A stretch of DNA of 64,000 nucleotides from Kriegella sp963975415. GTDB lineage: Bacteria; Bacteroidota; Bacteroidia; Flavobacteriales; Flavobacteriaceae. The translations under genes and the position numbers were made by a program. Of this stretch, positions 25,932-34,216 are shown piece after piece. Below the pieces are notes generated by a model. That model saw only the letters and a program-made list of their open reading frames with translations, made no database searches and was not told where the DNA came from. Position 1 is the first letter of the stretch; every line of letters starts with the position of its first letter. The DNA lies in contig NZ_CAXBGN010000006.1 of NCBI RefSeq assembly GCF_963975415.1, positions 1 through 64,000 on the forward strand, read 5' to 3'.

Positions 25932-28900
25932 ATGAACGAAAAAAGAATCTATTTCTACTTTATGGTAATGCTACTATGTACGCAAGTAGCTATGGCTCAA
26001 AACCAAATTACTGGTGTGGTATCCGACGAAAGTGGATTGCCGTTACCAGGGGCGAATATTGTGGAAAAGGGAACTACAAATGGTGTAACAGCCGATTTTG
26101 ATGGCAATTACGCTATTGTTGTAGCTGGTTCTTCTGCAGTTCTACAAGTGTCATACGTTGGATATATAACGAAGGAAGTAGCTGTTGGTTCGCAATCATC
26201 GATTGCTATCACCCTTTCTGAAGATGCCGCCCAGTTAGACGAAGTCGTAGTAGTGGCCTATGGTACGGTAAAAAAATCGGATTTGACCGGAGCAGTTGCC
26301 TCAATTAAAACAGATGAAATCAATGCCACACCATCGGTACGTTTAGATGATGCTTTAAGGGGAAAGGTTTCAGGGGTACAAATAACACCTACATCTTCCC
26401 AGCCGGGTGCAGCCGCGTCGATACGTATTCGGGGTACGAACTCTATTTCAGGAAATAGTTCGCCCCTCTTTGTTATCGATGGGTTGATCGGAGCAGGAAA
26501 TTCGTCCGACATTAATGTACTCGATATTGAGTCGGTCGAGGTTTTAAAAGATGCTTCGGCCACCGCCCTATATGGATCAAGGGGCTCTGCCGGAGTTGTA
26601 CTTATCACCACAAAAAGGGGTAAAGCCGGGCAGTCAAAATTTACATATGACGCTTTTACGACTTTTCAATCACCGTCACGTTTTTTGGATGTTCTTAATG
26701 GTGCAGAATTTGCCGATTGGCAAAACGAAGTTCAGGGTACGGAAGCTTATCCTAACCCAGCATCTTTTGGTGAGGGAACTAATTGGCAAGAAGAGGTGTA
26801 TCGAAATGGTGCGCCAATGACAAGTCACACCCTGTCGGCTTCCGGCGGAAATGAAAAAGCACAATATTTTGTTTCAGGAAACTATTTTAATCAAGATGGT
26901 ATTTTTAGAGGTGGTAATCTAGAAAGGTATCAACTTAGAATGAACGGCGATTATCGACTGAATAAAATACTTAAAGTAGGCAATTCGGTAACGATTTCGA
27001 GAAGTACGCAGGTGCCAAGAAGCAGTAACATCATCAATATTGCGGGCTGGTTTCCAACATTGCCGGTATTCGATGAAAATGGGGAATATACTATTCAAAC
27101 AGCCAGTGCCGAACTCAATGCGGAGAACCCGGTCGGAAATGCCGCTAAAAACATTAACTTAGACACTAGAACAAGAATATTGGGTACGCTCTATGCCGAA
27201 TTGGAGCCAGTTAAACACTTGAAATACAAATTCAATTTCGGCACCGACCTTTCTCTCGACAAAAGTGAAGATTATGCGCCATCTACACTATTCAGTCAAA
27301 GAAATGATGGAGGTACTGCAACCATTGGGAATTCTGAATACTTAAGTGTTCTGGTTGAACAAACCCTGAGCTATAATACCTCTTTCGGTGACCATGATGT
27401 AGACGGCCTTTTAGGATATACCAGACAACGGATTTTTAATTCAGGAAGTTCCGTGCAGACGAGAGGGTTTACTACCGACTTTTTTGAGTACAATAACATT
27501 GATGCGGGATCAGATAGGTCGAACGCCAGTTCATTTGCAAATGAATTCGGAGTGGAGTCTTTTCTGTTCCGTTTAAATTACGGTTATAAAGGCAAGTATA
27601 GGGTAACCTTAAACGGTAGGGTCGATGGGTCTTCAAACTTTGCTAAAGATAGCAAATGGGGTACTTTTCCCTCTGTGGCAATTGCGTGGAATGCTGGAAG
27701 GGAAGAATTTGTTGAAAATTTAAAGATTTTCGATGATTTGAAATTTAGGGCAAGTTATGGTAGATTGGGCAATCCTGCCTCAGGTGGTACTTCATTAGCC
27801 CGATTAGGAGCAGGGTTTACCTACCTTTTTGGAAATAGTGGGGATATTACCAACGGCATTGGATTGAATAGATTGGGTAATGACCAATTAAAGTTCGAAA
27901 CCACTGATCAATTAGATTTGGGTATTGATACTTCCTTTTTTAATAATCGCTTACAGGTTACTTTAGATTATTATCATAAAGAAACGAACGACCTTTTTAC
28001 TGACCAAGAAATTTTATGGTTGGCCGGGGTTCCCGATGCGATCATTCCAACGAATTTTGGTACTATTGAGAACTCAGGGTTTGAACTTTTTATAAATTCC
28101 ATTAATGTCGACAAAGGCGACTTTAGGTGGGACACTAGTTTTAATATATCAACGAATAAGAATAGGGTGGTGTCCATTCCCGATGAAGATGGTGAGCTTT
28201 TGATAAATCGTTTTGGAGGGGTCTTGAATCAACCGTCCGCGGTTATAAAAGAGGGAGAGCCTCTTGGTGCATTTTATGGGTATATTCGAAATGGAATTTG
28301 GAATAGCCAAGCGGAAATCGATGCCGCTGGAGTAGAAGGTAGGGGTGTATTTCCAGGCGGAAAACGCTTTGAAGATATTAGCGGACCAGATGGTGTGCCA
28401 GATGGTATAATAGATGCCGATGATCAAACCATCATCGGGAACCCACACCCTAAGTTGTTCGGCGGCATGAATAATACGTTTACCTATAAGGGACTAGAAT
28501 TCGCTATGTATTGGTCTTTTGTTTTAGGCAATGATATTTTTAATGAGACAGACTCTAGAATAAATACGGCTTTTGACAATAACGTGAGCGGTATGTTCGC
28601 CAATAGGTGGACACCAGAGAACACTGATACCGACGTGCCTTCGGTGAGAGGTGTTTTTAGAACAGAAGTGGTGCCCGAAACTGGAATCGTCGAAGATGGT
28701 TCGTTTTTACGTTTGCGTAATATAAGTTTGGGTTACAATATTCCTACGCAGTACGTGCCGGTATTTCAAAATGCCAAGGTATATGTAAGTGGCACTAATT
28801 TATTATTGTTCGATAATTATAGTGGTTACGATCCTGAAATTAATAGAGGAAACGAAAACGCCCGAAGAGGATACGATCAGGCCCAAGATCCTGCGGTCCG

Positions 28901-28934
28901 TTCGTTTACCCTTGGTTTAAGTTTGACCTTTTAA
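25932..28934 (+). CDS. susC: SusC/RagA-like TonB-dependent transporter, pair 2
   Basis: A 1000-residue SusC-type transporter. The signal peptide ends at about residue 22 (VAMA-QNQ); a carboxypeptidase-like domain (24-98, ITGVVSDESGLPLPGAN to SYVGYITKEV) follows, then a TonB-box-like LDEVVVVAYGT, a plug with LFVIDGLIG and GSRGSAGVVLI, and the barrel ending in RSFTLGLSLTF. No STN domain. It is followed 10 bp later by susD and then a sulfatase, so the imported glycan is probably sulfated. The 239-bp upstream spacer shows a short palindrome TTACTTAAGTAA (25780-25791) but no clear -7 box. Confidence 0.94.
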   Translation: MNEKRIYFYFMVMLLCTQVAMAQNQITGVVSDESGLPLPGANIVEKGTTNGVTADFDGNYAIVVAGSSAVLQVSYVGYITKEVAVGSQSSIAITLSEDAAQLDEVVVVAYGTVKKSDLTGAVASIKTDEINATPSVRLDDALRGKVSGVQITPTSSQPGAAASIRIRGTNSISGNSSPLFVIDGLIGAGNSSDINVLDIESVEVLKDASATALYGSRGSAGVVLITTKRGKAGQSKFTYDAFTTFQSPSRFLDVLNGAEFADWQNEVQGTEAYPNPASFGEGTNWQEEVYRNGAPMTSHTLSASGGNEKAQYFVSGNYFNQDGIFRGGNLERYQLRMNGDYRLNKILKVGNSVTISRSTQVPRSSNIINIAGWFPTLPVFDENGEYTIQTASAELNAENPVGNAAKNINLDTRTRILGTLYAELEPVKHLKYKFNFGTDLSLDKSEDYAPSTLFSQRNDGGTATIGNSEYLSVLVEQTLSYNTSFGDHDVDGLLGYTRQRIFNSGSSVQTRGFTTDFFEYNNIDAGSDRSNASSFANEFGVESFLFRLNYGYKGKYRVTLNGRVDGSSNFAKDSKWGTFPSVAIAWNAGREEFVENLKIFDDLKFRASYGRLGNPASGGTSLARLGAGFTYLFGNSGDITNGIGLNRLGNDQLKFETTDQLDLGIDTSFFNNRLQVTLDYYHKETNDLFTDQEILWLAGVPDAIIPTNFGTIENSGFELFINSINVDKGDFRWDTSFNISTNKNRVVSIPDEDGELLINRFGGVLNQPSAVIKEGEPLGAFYGYIRNGIWNSQAEIDAAGVEGRGVFPGGKRFEDISGPDGVPDGIIDADDQTIIGNPHPKLFGGMNNTFTYKGLEFAMYWSFVLGNDIFNETDSRINTAFDNNVSGMFANRWTPENTDTDVPSVRGVFRTEVVPETGIVEDGSFLRLRNISLGYNIPTQYVPVFQNAKVYVSGTNLLLFDNYSGYDPEINRGNENARRGYDQAQDPAVRSFTLGLSLTF

Positions 28935-28944
28935 AAATAAAGCG

Positions 28945-30420
28945 ATGAAAAAAATAATAGTTATAATTCTGGTAATTTTTGCGGGGCTTACATCTTGTGA
29001 TGACATCATTACTGAAAAGCCAGTAGATTTTTTGGTTCCTGGAAGTTTCCCCGCTAACGAACAAGATGCGGTGGCAGCAACAACAGCTGCCTATACCCGT
29101 TTGCATAGTAGCATTATATCGTTTTACTACGGTTTTACCCCGAGTGATATTGCCTTTCAAGGGCAGCACAATATGCGGCCGGTGTCGTGGTTTTTAGATC
29201 TTAACCCTAATAACGGTGATGCGACGGCTATGTGGCAACAGAATTTTCAGGGTATCGCCTTGGCCAATACCGTGATACAATTTGTACCTGATGTTGAGAT
29301 GAACGATAAAGCGTTGCAACAACGATTGATTGCGGAAGCTAAGTTTTTAAGGGCATTCTATTATTTTGAACTGGTAAGGGTATATGGTGATGTTCCTATA
29401 ATTAACGAGGTTGTTATCAATACAGAAGATTTGATCGGAATTACGCGAAACACAGTCGAAGAAGTGTACACACTTATCGAACAGGATCTGACCGAGGCAT
29501 TGGCTGTATTGCCCAATGATTATGTCGGTGAAGACCTCGGCAGGGCGACAAAATGGTCGGCTACAGCTTTGTTGGCAAAAGTCCATTTGACTCAAGGGGA
29601 ATGGGAAGCAGCAGCAACTAGGGCGCACCAAGTGATTGCCTCGGGTATGTTCGGGTTAGTGGCCGACTATAACAGCTTGTGGAGCCAAAATGCGGAATAT
29701 GTGCCCATGCCCGACAAGAATGGTAACTTGGTAAACGAAATAGTCTTTGATATACAATTCGAACAAAATGAACGCAACGACTTCAAACAGAGTTGGACGG
29801 CCTCTCGAGATACTGAAATTGTGGGTGCTACGAATGCTGTTGGTGGTGGATGGGAAAATATGCTTCCGACGACCGATTATTTGGCCATGTTTGAAGCGGG
29901 GGATCTGAGAAAGGATATTAGCTATGTTACAGAGTTAAATGGGAACATTTTAGAATCACCGAGAACACCGGGTGCAGGGCCTATCTCAGGAAAATATCTT
30001 AATGCCGACGGTGATCCTCCTAAGAGTAACAATGGAAGTCAGAATACCTATGTAATTAGGTATTCAGATGTTCTATTGATGCGTGCAGAGGCTGAAAATG
30101 AATTGAATGGCCCTGCTGCCGCTTATCAATTTATAAATTTGGTCAGAGATCGTGCAGGGCTATCACCCTTAGCTGGGCTTAATCAAGAATCCTTTAGACA
30201 GGCCATTCGAAAAGAGCGCGCAACGGAGCTTGGTTTTGAAGGGCATCGGAAATTTGATTTATTGCGATGGGGTATTTTTGTTGAAACCATACGCAATGTA
30301 AATGATTCCCATATGGAAACACCTGCGGCGAACATCCAGGAGCATCATGTTTTGTTGCCGGTACCTGCTCGAGAACGTGAAATTTCAGAGGGAAGTTTGA
30401 CGCAGAACCCGGGTTATTAA
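28945..30420 (+). CDS. susD: SusD/RagB-like lipoprotein, pair 2
   Basis: A 491-residue SusD-family protein. The signal MKKIIVIILVIFAGLTSC ends at Cys18 and is followed by DDIITEKP, acidic at +1/+2, consistent with surface export. Helical TPR-like parts (RLIAEAKFLRAFYYFELVRVYGDVPI) and the C-terminal SusD block (RYSDVLLMRAEAENELNG, RKERATELGFEGHRKFDLLRW, LLPVPAREREIS-x-LTQNPGY) are complete. It should form the lid of the SusC encoded just upstream and bind the same glycan. Confidence 0.94.
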   Translation: MKKIIVIILVIFAGLTSCDDIITEKPVDFLVPGSFPANEQDAVAATTAAYTRLHSSIISFYYGFTPSDIAFQGQHNMRPVSWFLDLNPNNGDATAMWQQNFQGIALANTVIQFVPDVEMNDKALQQRLIAEAKFLRAFYYFELVRVYGDVPIINEVVINTEDLIGITRNTVEEVYTLIEQDLTEALAVLPNDYVGEDLGRATKWSATALLAKVHLTQGEWEAAATRAHQVIASGMFGLVADYNSLWSQNAEYVPMPDKNGNLVNEIVFDIQFEQNERNDFKQSWTASRDTEIVGATNAVGGGWENMLPTTDYLAMFEAGDLRKDISYVTELNGNILESPRTPGAGPISGKYLNADGDPPKSNNGSQNTYVIRYSDVLLMRAEAENELNGPAAAYQFINLVRDRAGLSPLAGLNQESFRQAIRKERATELGFEGHRKFDLLRWGIFVETIRNVNDSHMETPAANIQEHHVLLPVPAREREISEGSLTQNPGY

Positions 30421-30513
30421 ACGGTGCAAATACGAGGCGTATGCCAAATAAGCTTAAAGGGAAATAGTGAAAAAGACAACCCAATAAGCGTTGAATACAA
30501 TTTCAAATGGTTG

Positions 30514-30521
30514 ATTGACCA
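30514..30521 (+). repeat. ATTGACCA motif before the first sulfatase
   Basis: ATTGACCA on the + strand, 22 bp before the sulfatase start at 30544 and within the susD-sulfatase spacer. One of four same-orientation copies in the window. Confidence 0.3.
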
Positions 30522-30543
30522 CAATGTGAAGGGTTTAAAGAGA

Positions 30544-32145
30544 ATGAATATGAATTATTTAAGGGATGCAATTTTAGTACTGTGTACGCTTACTTTATTT
30601 GGATGCCGGAATAACAATTCCGCGGCGAAGGAAGCGGAAAAGAAACCGAATATTGTCTTTATATTGGTCGATGATTTGGGGCTTAAAGACCTTAGCGTTA
30701 CGGGCAGTACGTTCTATGAGACTCCGAATGTAGATCAGATTGCCAAAGAGGGCATGGTCTTTACACAAGGGTATGCGGCAAGTAGGGTCTGTAGTCCTTC
30801 GAGAGCCAGTCTTATGACTGGCAAGTTCACGGCACGCCATGGTATTACCGATTGGATCGGTGCGGCTTCAGGTACGGCATGGCGCAAACATAATCGACAT
30901 GATAAATTGCTTCCTGCCGAGTATGTGCATAGTCTGCCAGCCAACGATATTAGTTTGGCCGAGGCCATGAAAGCGGCAGGCTACAAAACTTTTTTCTCTG
31001 GAAAATGGCATTTAGGAGCTGAAGGCTCCTACCCTGAAAATCATGGTTTTGAAATTAATAAAGGAGGTTGGGACAAGGGTAGTCCTATGGGCGGTTATTT
31101 TTCTCCTTGGGACAATCCTAAATTACCCAATAAAGAGAACGGGGAAAACCTGACCATGCGCCTGGCCAACGAAACCGCTGATTTTATCAAACAGCATAAA
31201 GATTCTACTTTTTTTGCTTTTCTTTCCTTCTATGCGGTACACGGACCGATACAGACGACCGAACAAAAATGGCAAAAGTACAGAGACAAGGCTGAAGATC
31301 AGGGTATAGCCGATACTGGCTATAAAATGGAACGCGTATTGCCCATTCGTCAGGTGCAAGACAATCCTATTTATGCAGGGCTGGTCGAAAGTATGGATGA
31401 TGCCGTAGGTGTGGTGCTAAAGGCGTTAAAGAGTTCAGGGCTGGAAGAAAATACTATTGTGGTTTTTACTTCCGATAACGGAGGCGTGGCCTCAGGTGAT
31501 GCATTCTCTACTTCAAACCTTCCGTTACGGGGCGGTAAGGGGTATCAATGGGAAGGGGGCATTCGAGAACCTTATTTTATAAAAGTACCATGGTTGAAGA
31601 ACGGGGGGGCACAAAGTGATTTTCCGGTTATTGGTACCGATTTCTATCCGACACTTCTTGATCTTGCAGGCGTCGCTATGTTGCCAGAACAACATATAGA
31701 CGGTGTCAGTCTTAAACCTATCTTGGAAGGAAAGCAAATGGATATTGACAGACCTTTGTTTTGGCATTATCCACATTATGGAAACCAAGGGGGAAACCCT
31801 TCTTCGGTTATTCGTGAAAAGGACTGGAAACTTATCCATTATTGGGAAGATGATAGCGAAGAACTCTATAACTTGGCTTCAGATGGTAGCGAGCAATCAA
31901 ACGTGATTGATGCACATCCTGAAATTGCAAAGAACCTAAGTAAAAAGCTATTGGATTGGCTTCAGGAGGTCGGAGCCAATATGCCGACAGAAGACCCGGA
32001 TTTTGATGCGAAACTCGCAGAAGAAAGGCATAGCAAAATCATTAAAGAGAAATGGCCCGCTTTGGAAGCGGAACGGCTCAATTTTTTATCTGAGGATTTC
32101 AGGCCGAATGAAGATTGGTGGGGGAGTAAGGTGACCAAAGATTGA
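30544..32145 (+). CDS. Type I sulfatase lipoprotein, CSPSR signature
   Basis: A 533-residue sulfatase. The ATG at 30544 is chosen because it gives a proper lipoprotein signal (Cys21, TLFGC); the frame remains open to 30424, but the extra 40 residues precede the signal and would bury it. FILVDDLG with Asp43/Asp44 and later TSDNGG are calcium ligands. RVCSPSRASLMTG carries Cys83, to be turned into formylglycine by a maturase not encoded here, and FSGKWHLG holds the usual Lys/His pair. Third gene after susC and susD pair 2, it probably removes sulfate from the oligosaccharide they import. The residues after Cys21 (RNNNSA) are not acidic, so a periplasmic location is more likely than the surface. 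Confidence 0.92.
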   Translation: MNMNYLRDAILVLCTLTLFGCRNNNSAAKEAEKKPNIVFILVDDLGLKDLSVTGSTFYETPNVDQIAKEGMVFTQGYAASRVCSPSRASLMTGKFTARHGITDWIGAASGTAWRKHNRHDKLLPAEYVHSLPANDISLAEAMKAAGYKTFFSGKWHLGAEGSYPENHGFEINKGGWDKGSPMGGYFSPWDNPKLPNKENGENLTMRLANETADFIKQHKDSTFFAFLSFYAVHGPIQTTEQKWQKYRDKAEDQGIADTGYKMERVLPIRQVQDNPIYAGLVESMDDAVGVVLKALKSSGLEENTIVVFTSDNGGVASGDAFSTSNLPLRGGKGYQWEGGIREPYFIKVPWLKNGGAQSDFPVIGTDFYPTLLDLAGVAMLPEQHIDGVSLKPILEGKQMDIDRPLFWHYPHYGNQGGNPSSVIREKDWKLIHYWEDDSEELYNLASDGSEQSNVIDAHPEIAKNLSKKLLDWLQEVGANMPTEDPDFDAKLAEERHSKIIKEKWPALEAERLNFLSEDFRPNEDWWGSKVTKD

Positions 32146-32188
32146 ATTAGATTAAAACGAGATATCAGTGCGATTTAACTTTAAGATC

Positions 32189-32734
32189 TTAATTTGCAAA
32201 AACAAGAATCGACCAAATAAGAATGTGCAAAAGATTCTCGGCGGTTTCAGTTCTGAGAAAGGCGTAGGCCCGCTTCATTTGGGTTTTAACAGTGTTGATA
32301 GATATGCCTTGATTCTCGGCTATTTCGGCATAACTCTGTCCGTTAAGAATAGCTGAAATGAATATTTCCCTTCTACTTTCGGGTAATTCATTTAGTAACG
32401 CTAGAACTTTACTATTAGAATGGGGTAGGGCAAAAACTTTAGGCTCTTCGTAATCGGTAATGTTTAAATTTTGTAATAACAATTTTTCTTTTTTCTCCTT
32501 CTCTAAGGAAAGCAAGCTTAAATTCTTTACGGCACGAATTGCATACGCTTTAAAAGAAGTTGTGATCGATACCGATGTTCTTCGTTGCCAATAGGAGATA
32601 AAAAAATCTTGTACCACATCTTTTGCCGCATCTTTATCCTTCGTAATTCCGAAGGAAATCAAACACAGTAAGGGATAATGCTCTTTAAAGAGCTGTCCCA
32701 TTTCATCAGTGTGGTCTTTTTTGTTTGGTAACAT
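32189..32734 (-). CDS. ECF-type RNA polymerase sigma factor
   Basis: A 181-residue sigma-70-family ECF factor. Region 2 shows KDVVQDFFISYWQRR and the following aromatic-rich helix; region 4 shows LPESRREIFISAILNGQSYAEIAENQGISINTVKTQMKRAYAFLR, a helix-turn-helix. The hydrophobic C-terminal tail (LLHILIWSILVFAN) is common in Bacteroidota ECF factors. It is encoded divergently from the FecR-like anti-sigma gene, which lies before an STN-SusC, so it is probably released when the transporter binds its glycan. Usually sigma and FecR genes form one operon; here they are head to head. It converges on the upstream sulfatase with a 43-bp gap and no obvious terminator. Confidence 0.93.
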   Translation of the reverse strand: MLPNKKDHTDEMGQLFKEHYPLLCLISFGITKDKDAAKDVVQDFFISYWQRRTSVSITTSFKAYAIRAVKNLSLLSLEKEKKEKLLLQNLNITDYEEPKVFALPHSNSKVLALLNELPESRREIFISAILNGQSYAEIAENQGISINTVKTQMKRAYAFLRTETAENLLHILIWSILVFAN

Positions 32735-32917
32735 GGTGATTCTCCCAATATTGAACTAACTATTTTAGAATGGGTAATTGTGCTCTGGTTCAATTTAAGG
32801 CTTCAATTATAATAATTTAATTTCATTTAATGGGAAAATTTATCGAATTCTTAAAAAAGTTAATCTTTTTGTCACCCTATTTTGTTTTTTTGGTAACATA
32901 TAAGAAACAACCTTAAA
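32735..32917. promoter_or_regulatory. Divergent region between sigma factor and FecR genes
   Basis: Two loosely matching direct repeats, TTTTTGTCACCCTAT (32866-32880) and TTTTTGGTAACATAT (32887-32901), 11 of 15 identical and offset by 21 bp, lie just before fecR. They could be activator or promoter elements, but the T-rich background makes this weak. Otherwise nothing distinct is seen. Confidence 0.25.
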
Positions 32918-34057
32918 ATGTCGGGCCTAGATAAGTTAAAATCCGTTTTGAAAAGTATTCAAGATGCTCCAGAATTGGAAAATGATGCGCTTGAAGGTCT
33001 GACGGAAAGTGAACGCGAAATGGTCGATACCCTTTATCGTGAAAATTTACTTTCGGAAGCATTGGATTTTTTGGAAGATATGGATACCGAAGAAGAATGG
33101 AATCAACTTTTGCAGAAAATGACGGTATCTAAAAAACGAAGATTCCCCTTTTTGAAACCACTTCTAAAGTATGCCGCCATTTTTGTTGGCTTACTGGCCA
33201 TTGGGTACATTGCCTATCAAAGTCAAAATATTAAACCCGAAATTCCCATTTCGGAAACTGCCATCAAATTAAGAATGGGAGGCGATGAGGTTAAAGTTAT
33301 CGAAGAGGGAGAGCGTCAACAAATAATTTCTACTTCCGGAAAAGTGCTAGGTGTGCAGAATGGCAATAAAATAAGTTATAGGTCAGATTCGGAAATGAAC
33401 GAACTGGTATATAACGAATTGGAAATTCCTTTTGGGAAAATTTTTGATGTTGAGTTGTCCGACGGCACGTTGGTTCATCTTAATTCAGGAACCAAGATGA
33501 GATACCCCGTCAAATTTATGAACAATGGGAAAAGGGAAGTTTTTATCGAAGGGGAAGCATATTTTAAGGTGACGAAAGATAAGGCCCACCCTTTTGTCGT
33601 GCATGCCGAAGAAGTGGCGGTTGAAGTACTGGGTACCGAGTTTAATATATCTTCCTATAAAGAAGATGCCGAGATTAAAACTGTCTTGGTCGAGGGTTCG
33701 GTAAGCATGTCGAACTCATTGATACCATCAGATAATATAGTGCTTGTTCCTGGTAAAAAGGGAGCTTGGAATAAAGCGTCGTACGCCACCACTTCCGAAG
33801 ATGTAGATGTTACGCAGTATACAGGATGGATTAAGGGAGAGCTGGTTTTTAAGAACACCTCGTTTTCGGCAATGGCAAAAAAACTAGAGCGTAGTTACAA
33901 TGTTACCATTAAGAATAATAATAGCCTACTAGGTGATAAAATACTGAACGCTCATTTTCATGTAAACATTGAGAGTATAGAAGATGTTATGAGGTCGATT
34001 GGAGAAATTTATGCTTTTGAGTATACCATAAAAGAGGGAAACATCACAATAGATTAA
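32918..34057 (+). CDS. FecR-like anti-sigma factor
   Basis: A 379-residue membrane protein of the FecR type. A cytoplasmic N-terminal part (about 1-80) should hold the sigma factor; one transmembrane helix lies at about 84-101; the periplasmic FecR domain (about 170-265, FDVELSDGTLVHLNSGTKMRYP to VLGTEFNISSY, VLVEGSVSM) and a C-terminal DUF4974-like segment (LVFKNTSFSAMAKKLERSYNV, FEYTIKEGNITI) follow. It would sense the STN domain of the SusC protein encoded 159 bp downstream and pass the signal to the divergent sigma factor. Confidence 0.93.
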   Translation: MSGLDKLKSVLKSIQDAPELENDALEGLTESEREMVDTLYRENLLSEALDFLEDMDTEEEWNQLLQKMTVSKKRRFPFLKPLLKYAAIFVGLLAIGYIAYQSQNIKPEIPISETAIKLRMGGDEVKVIEEGERQQIISTSGKVLGVQNGNKISYRSDSEMNELVYNELEIPFGKIFDVELSDGTLVHLNSGTKMRYPVKFMNNGKREVFIEGEAYFKVTKDKAHPFVVHAEEVAVEVLGTEFNISSYKEDAEIKTVLVEGSVSMSNSLIPSDNIVLVPGKKGAWNKASYATTSEDVDVTQYTGWIKGELVFKNTSFSAMAKKLERSYNVTIKNNNSLLGDKILNAHFHVNIESIEDVMRSIGEIYAFEYTIKEGNITID

Positions 34058-34134
34058 ATATTATCATGAACTCAAATAATTCGATTGCCTATGCTTTGAC
34101 CTTTATAAAGAAGTAAAGAAAGTTCAAAAAAAAC

Positions 34135-34160
34135 CGGAAAATGCTTGAGACCATTTCCCG
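34135..34160 (+). other. Weak hairpin in the leader of susC pair 3
   Basis: CGGAAAATG (34135-34143) and CATTTCCCG (34152-34160) pair with one mismatch around an 8-base loop, about 55 bp before susC. No T tract follows. It could be a leader structure; chance is also likely. Confidence 0.2.
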
Positions 34161-34216
34161 ATTTAAGAATAATCAATTAAACGACCTTTTCAAAATCATT
34201 TAATCAAACCAAAATT

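Noticed and set aside
30424..30543. In-frame N-terminal extension of the first sulfatase
   Set aside because: It would place 40 residues before a clear lipoprotein signal peptide; the ATG at 30544 is the sensible start.
32181..32192. TTAAGATCTTAA as a terminator between convergent sulfatase and sigma genes
   Set aside because: No GC core or T tract, and it overlaps the sigma-factor stop codon.
34066..34116. A 16-codon open frame (MNSNNSIAYALTFIKK) between fecR and susC pair 3
   Set aside because: Too short, with no regulatory-codon run or following attenuator with a T tract; probably chance.
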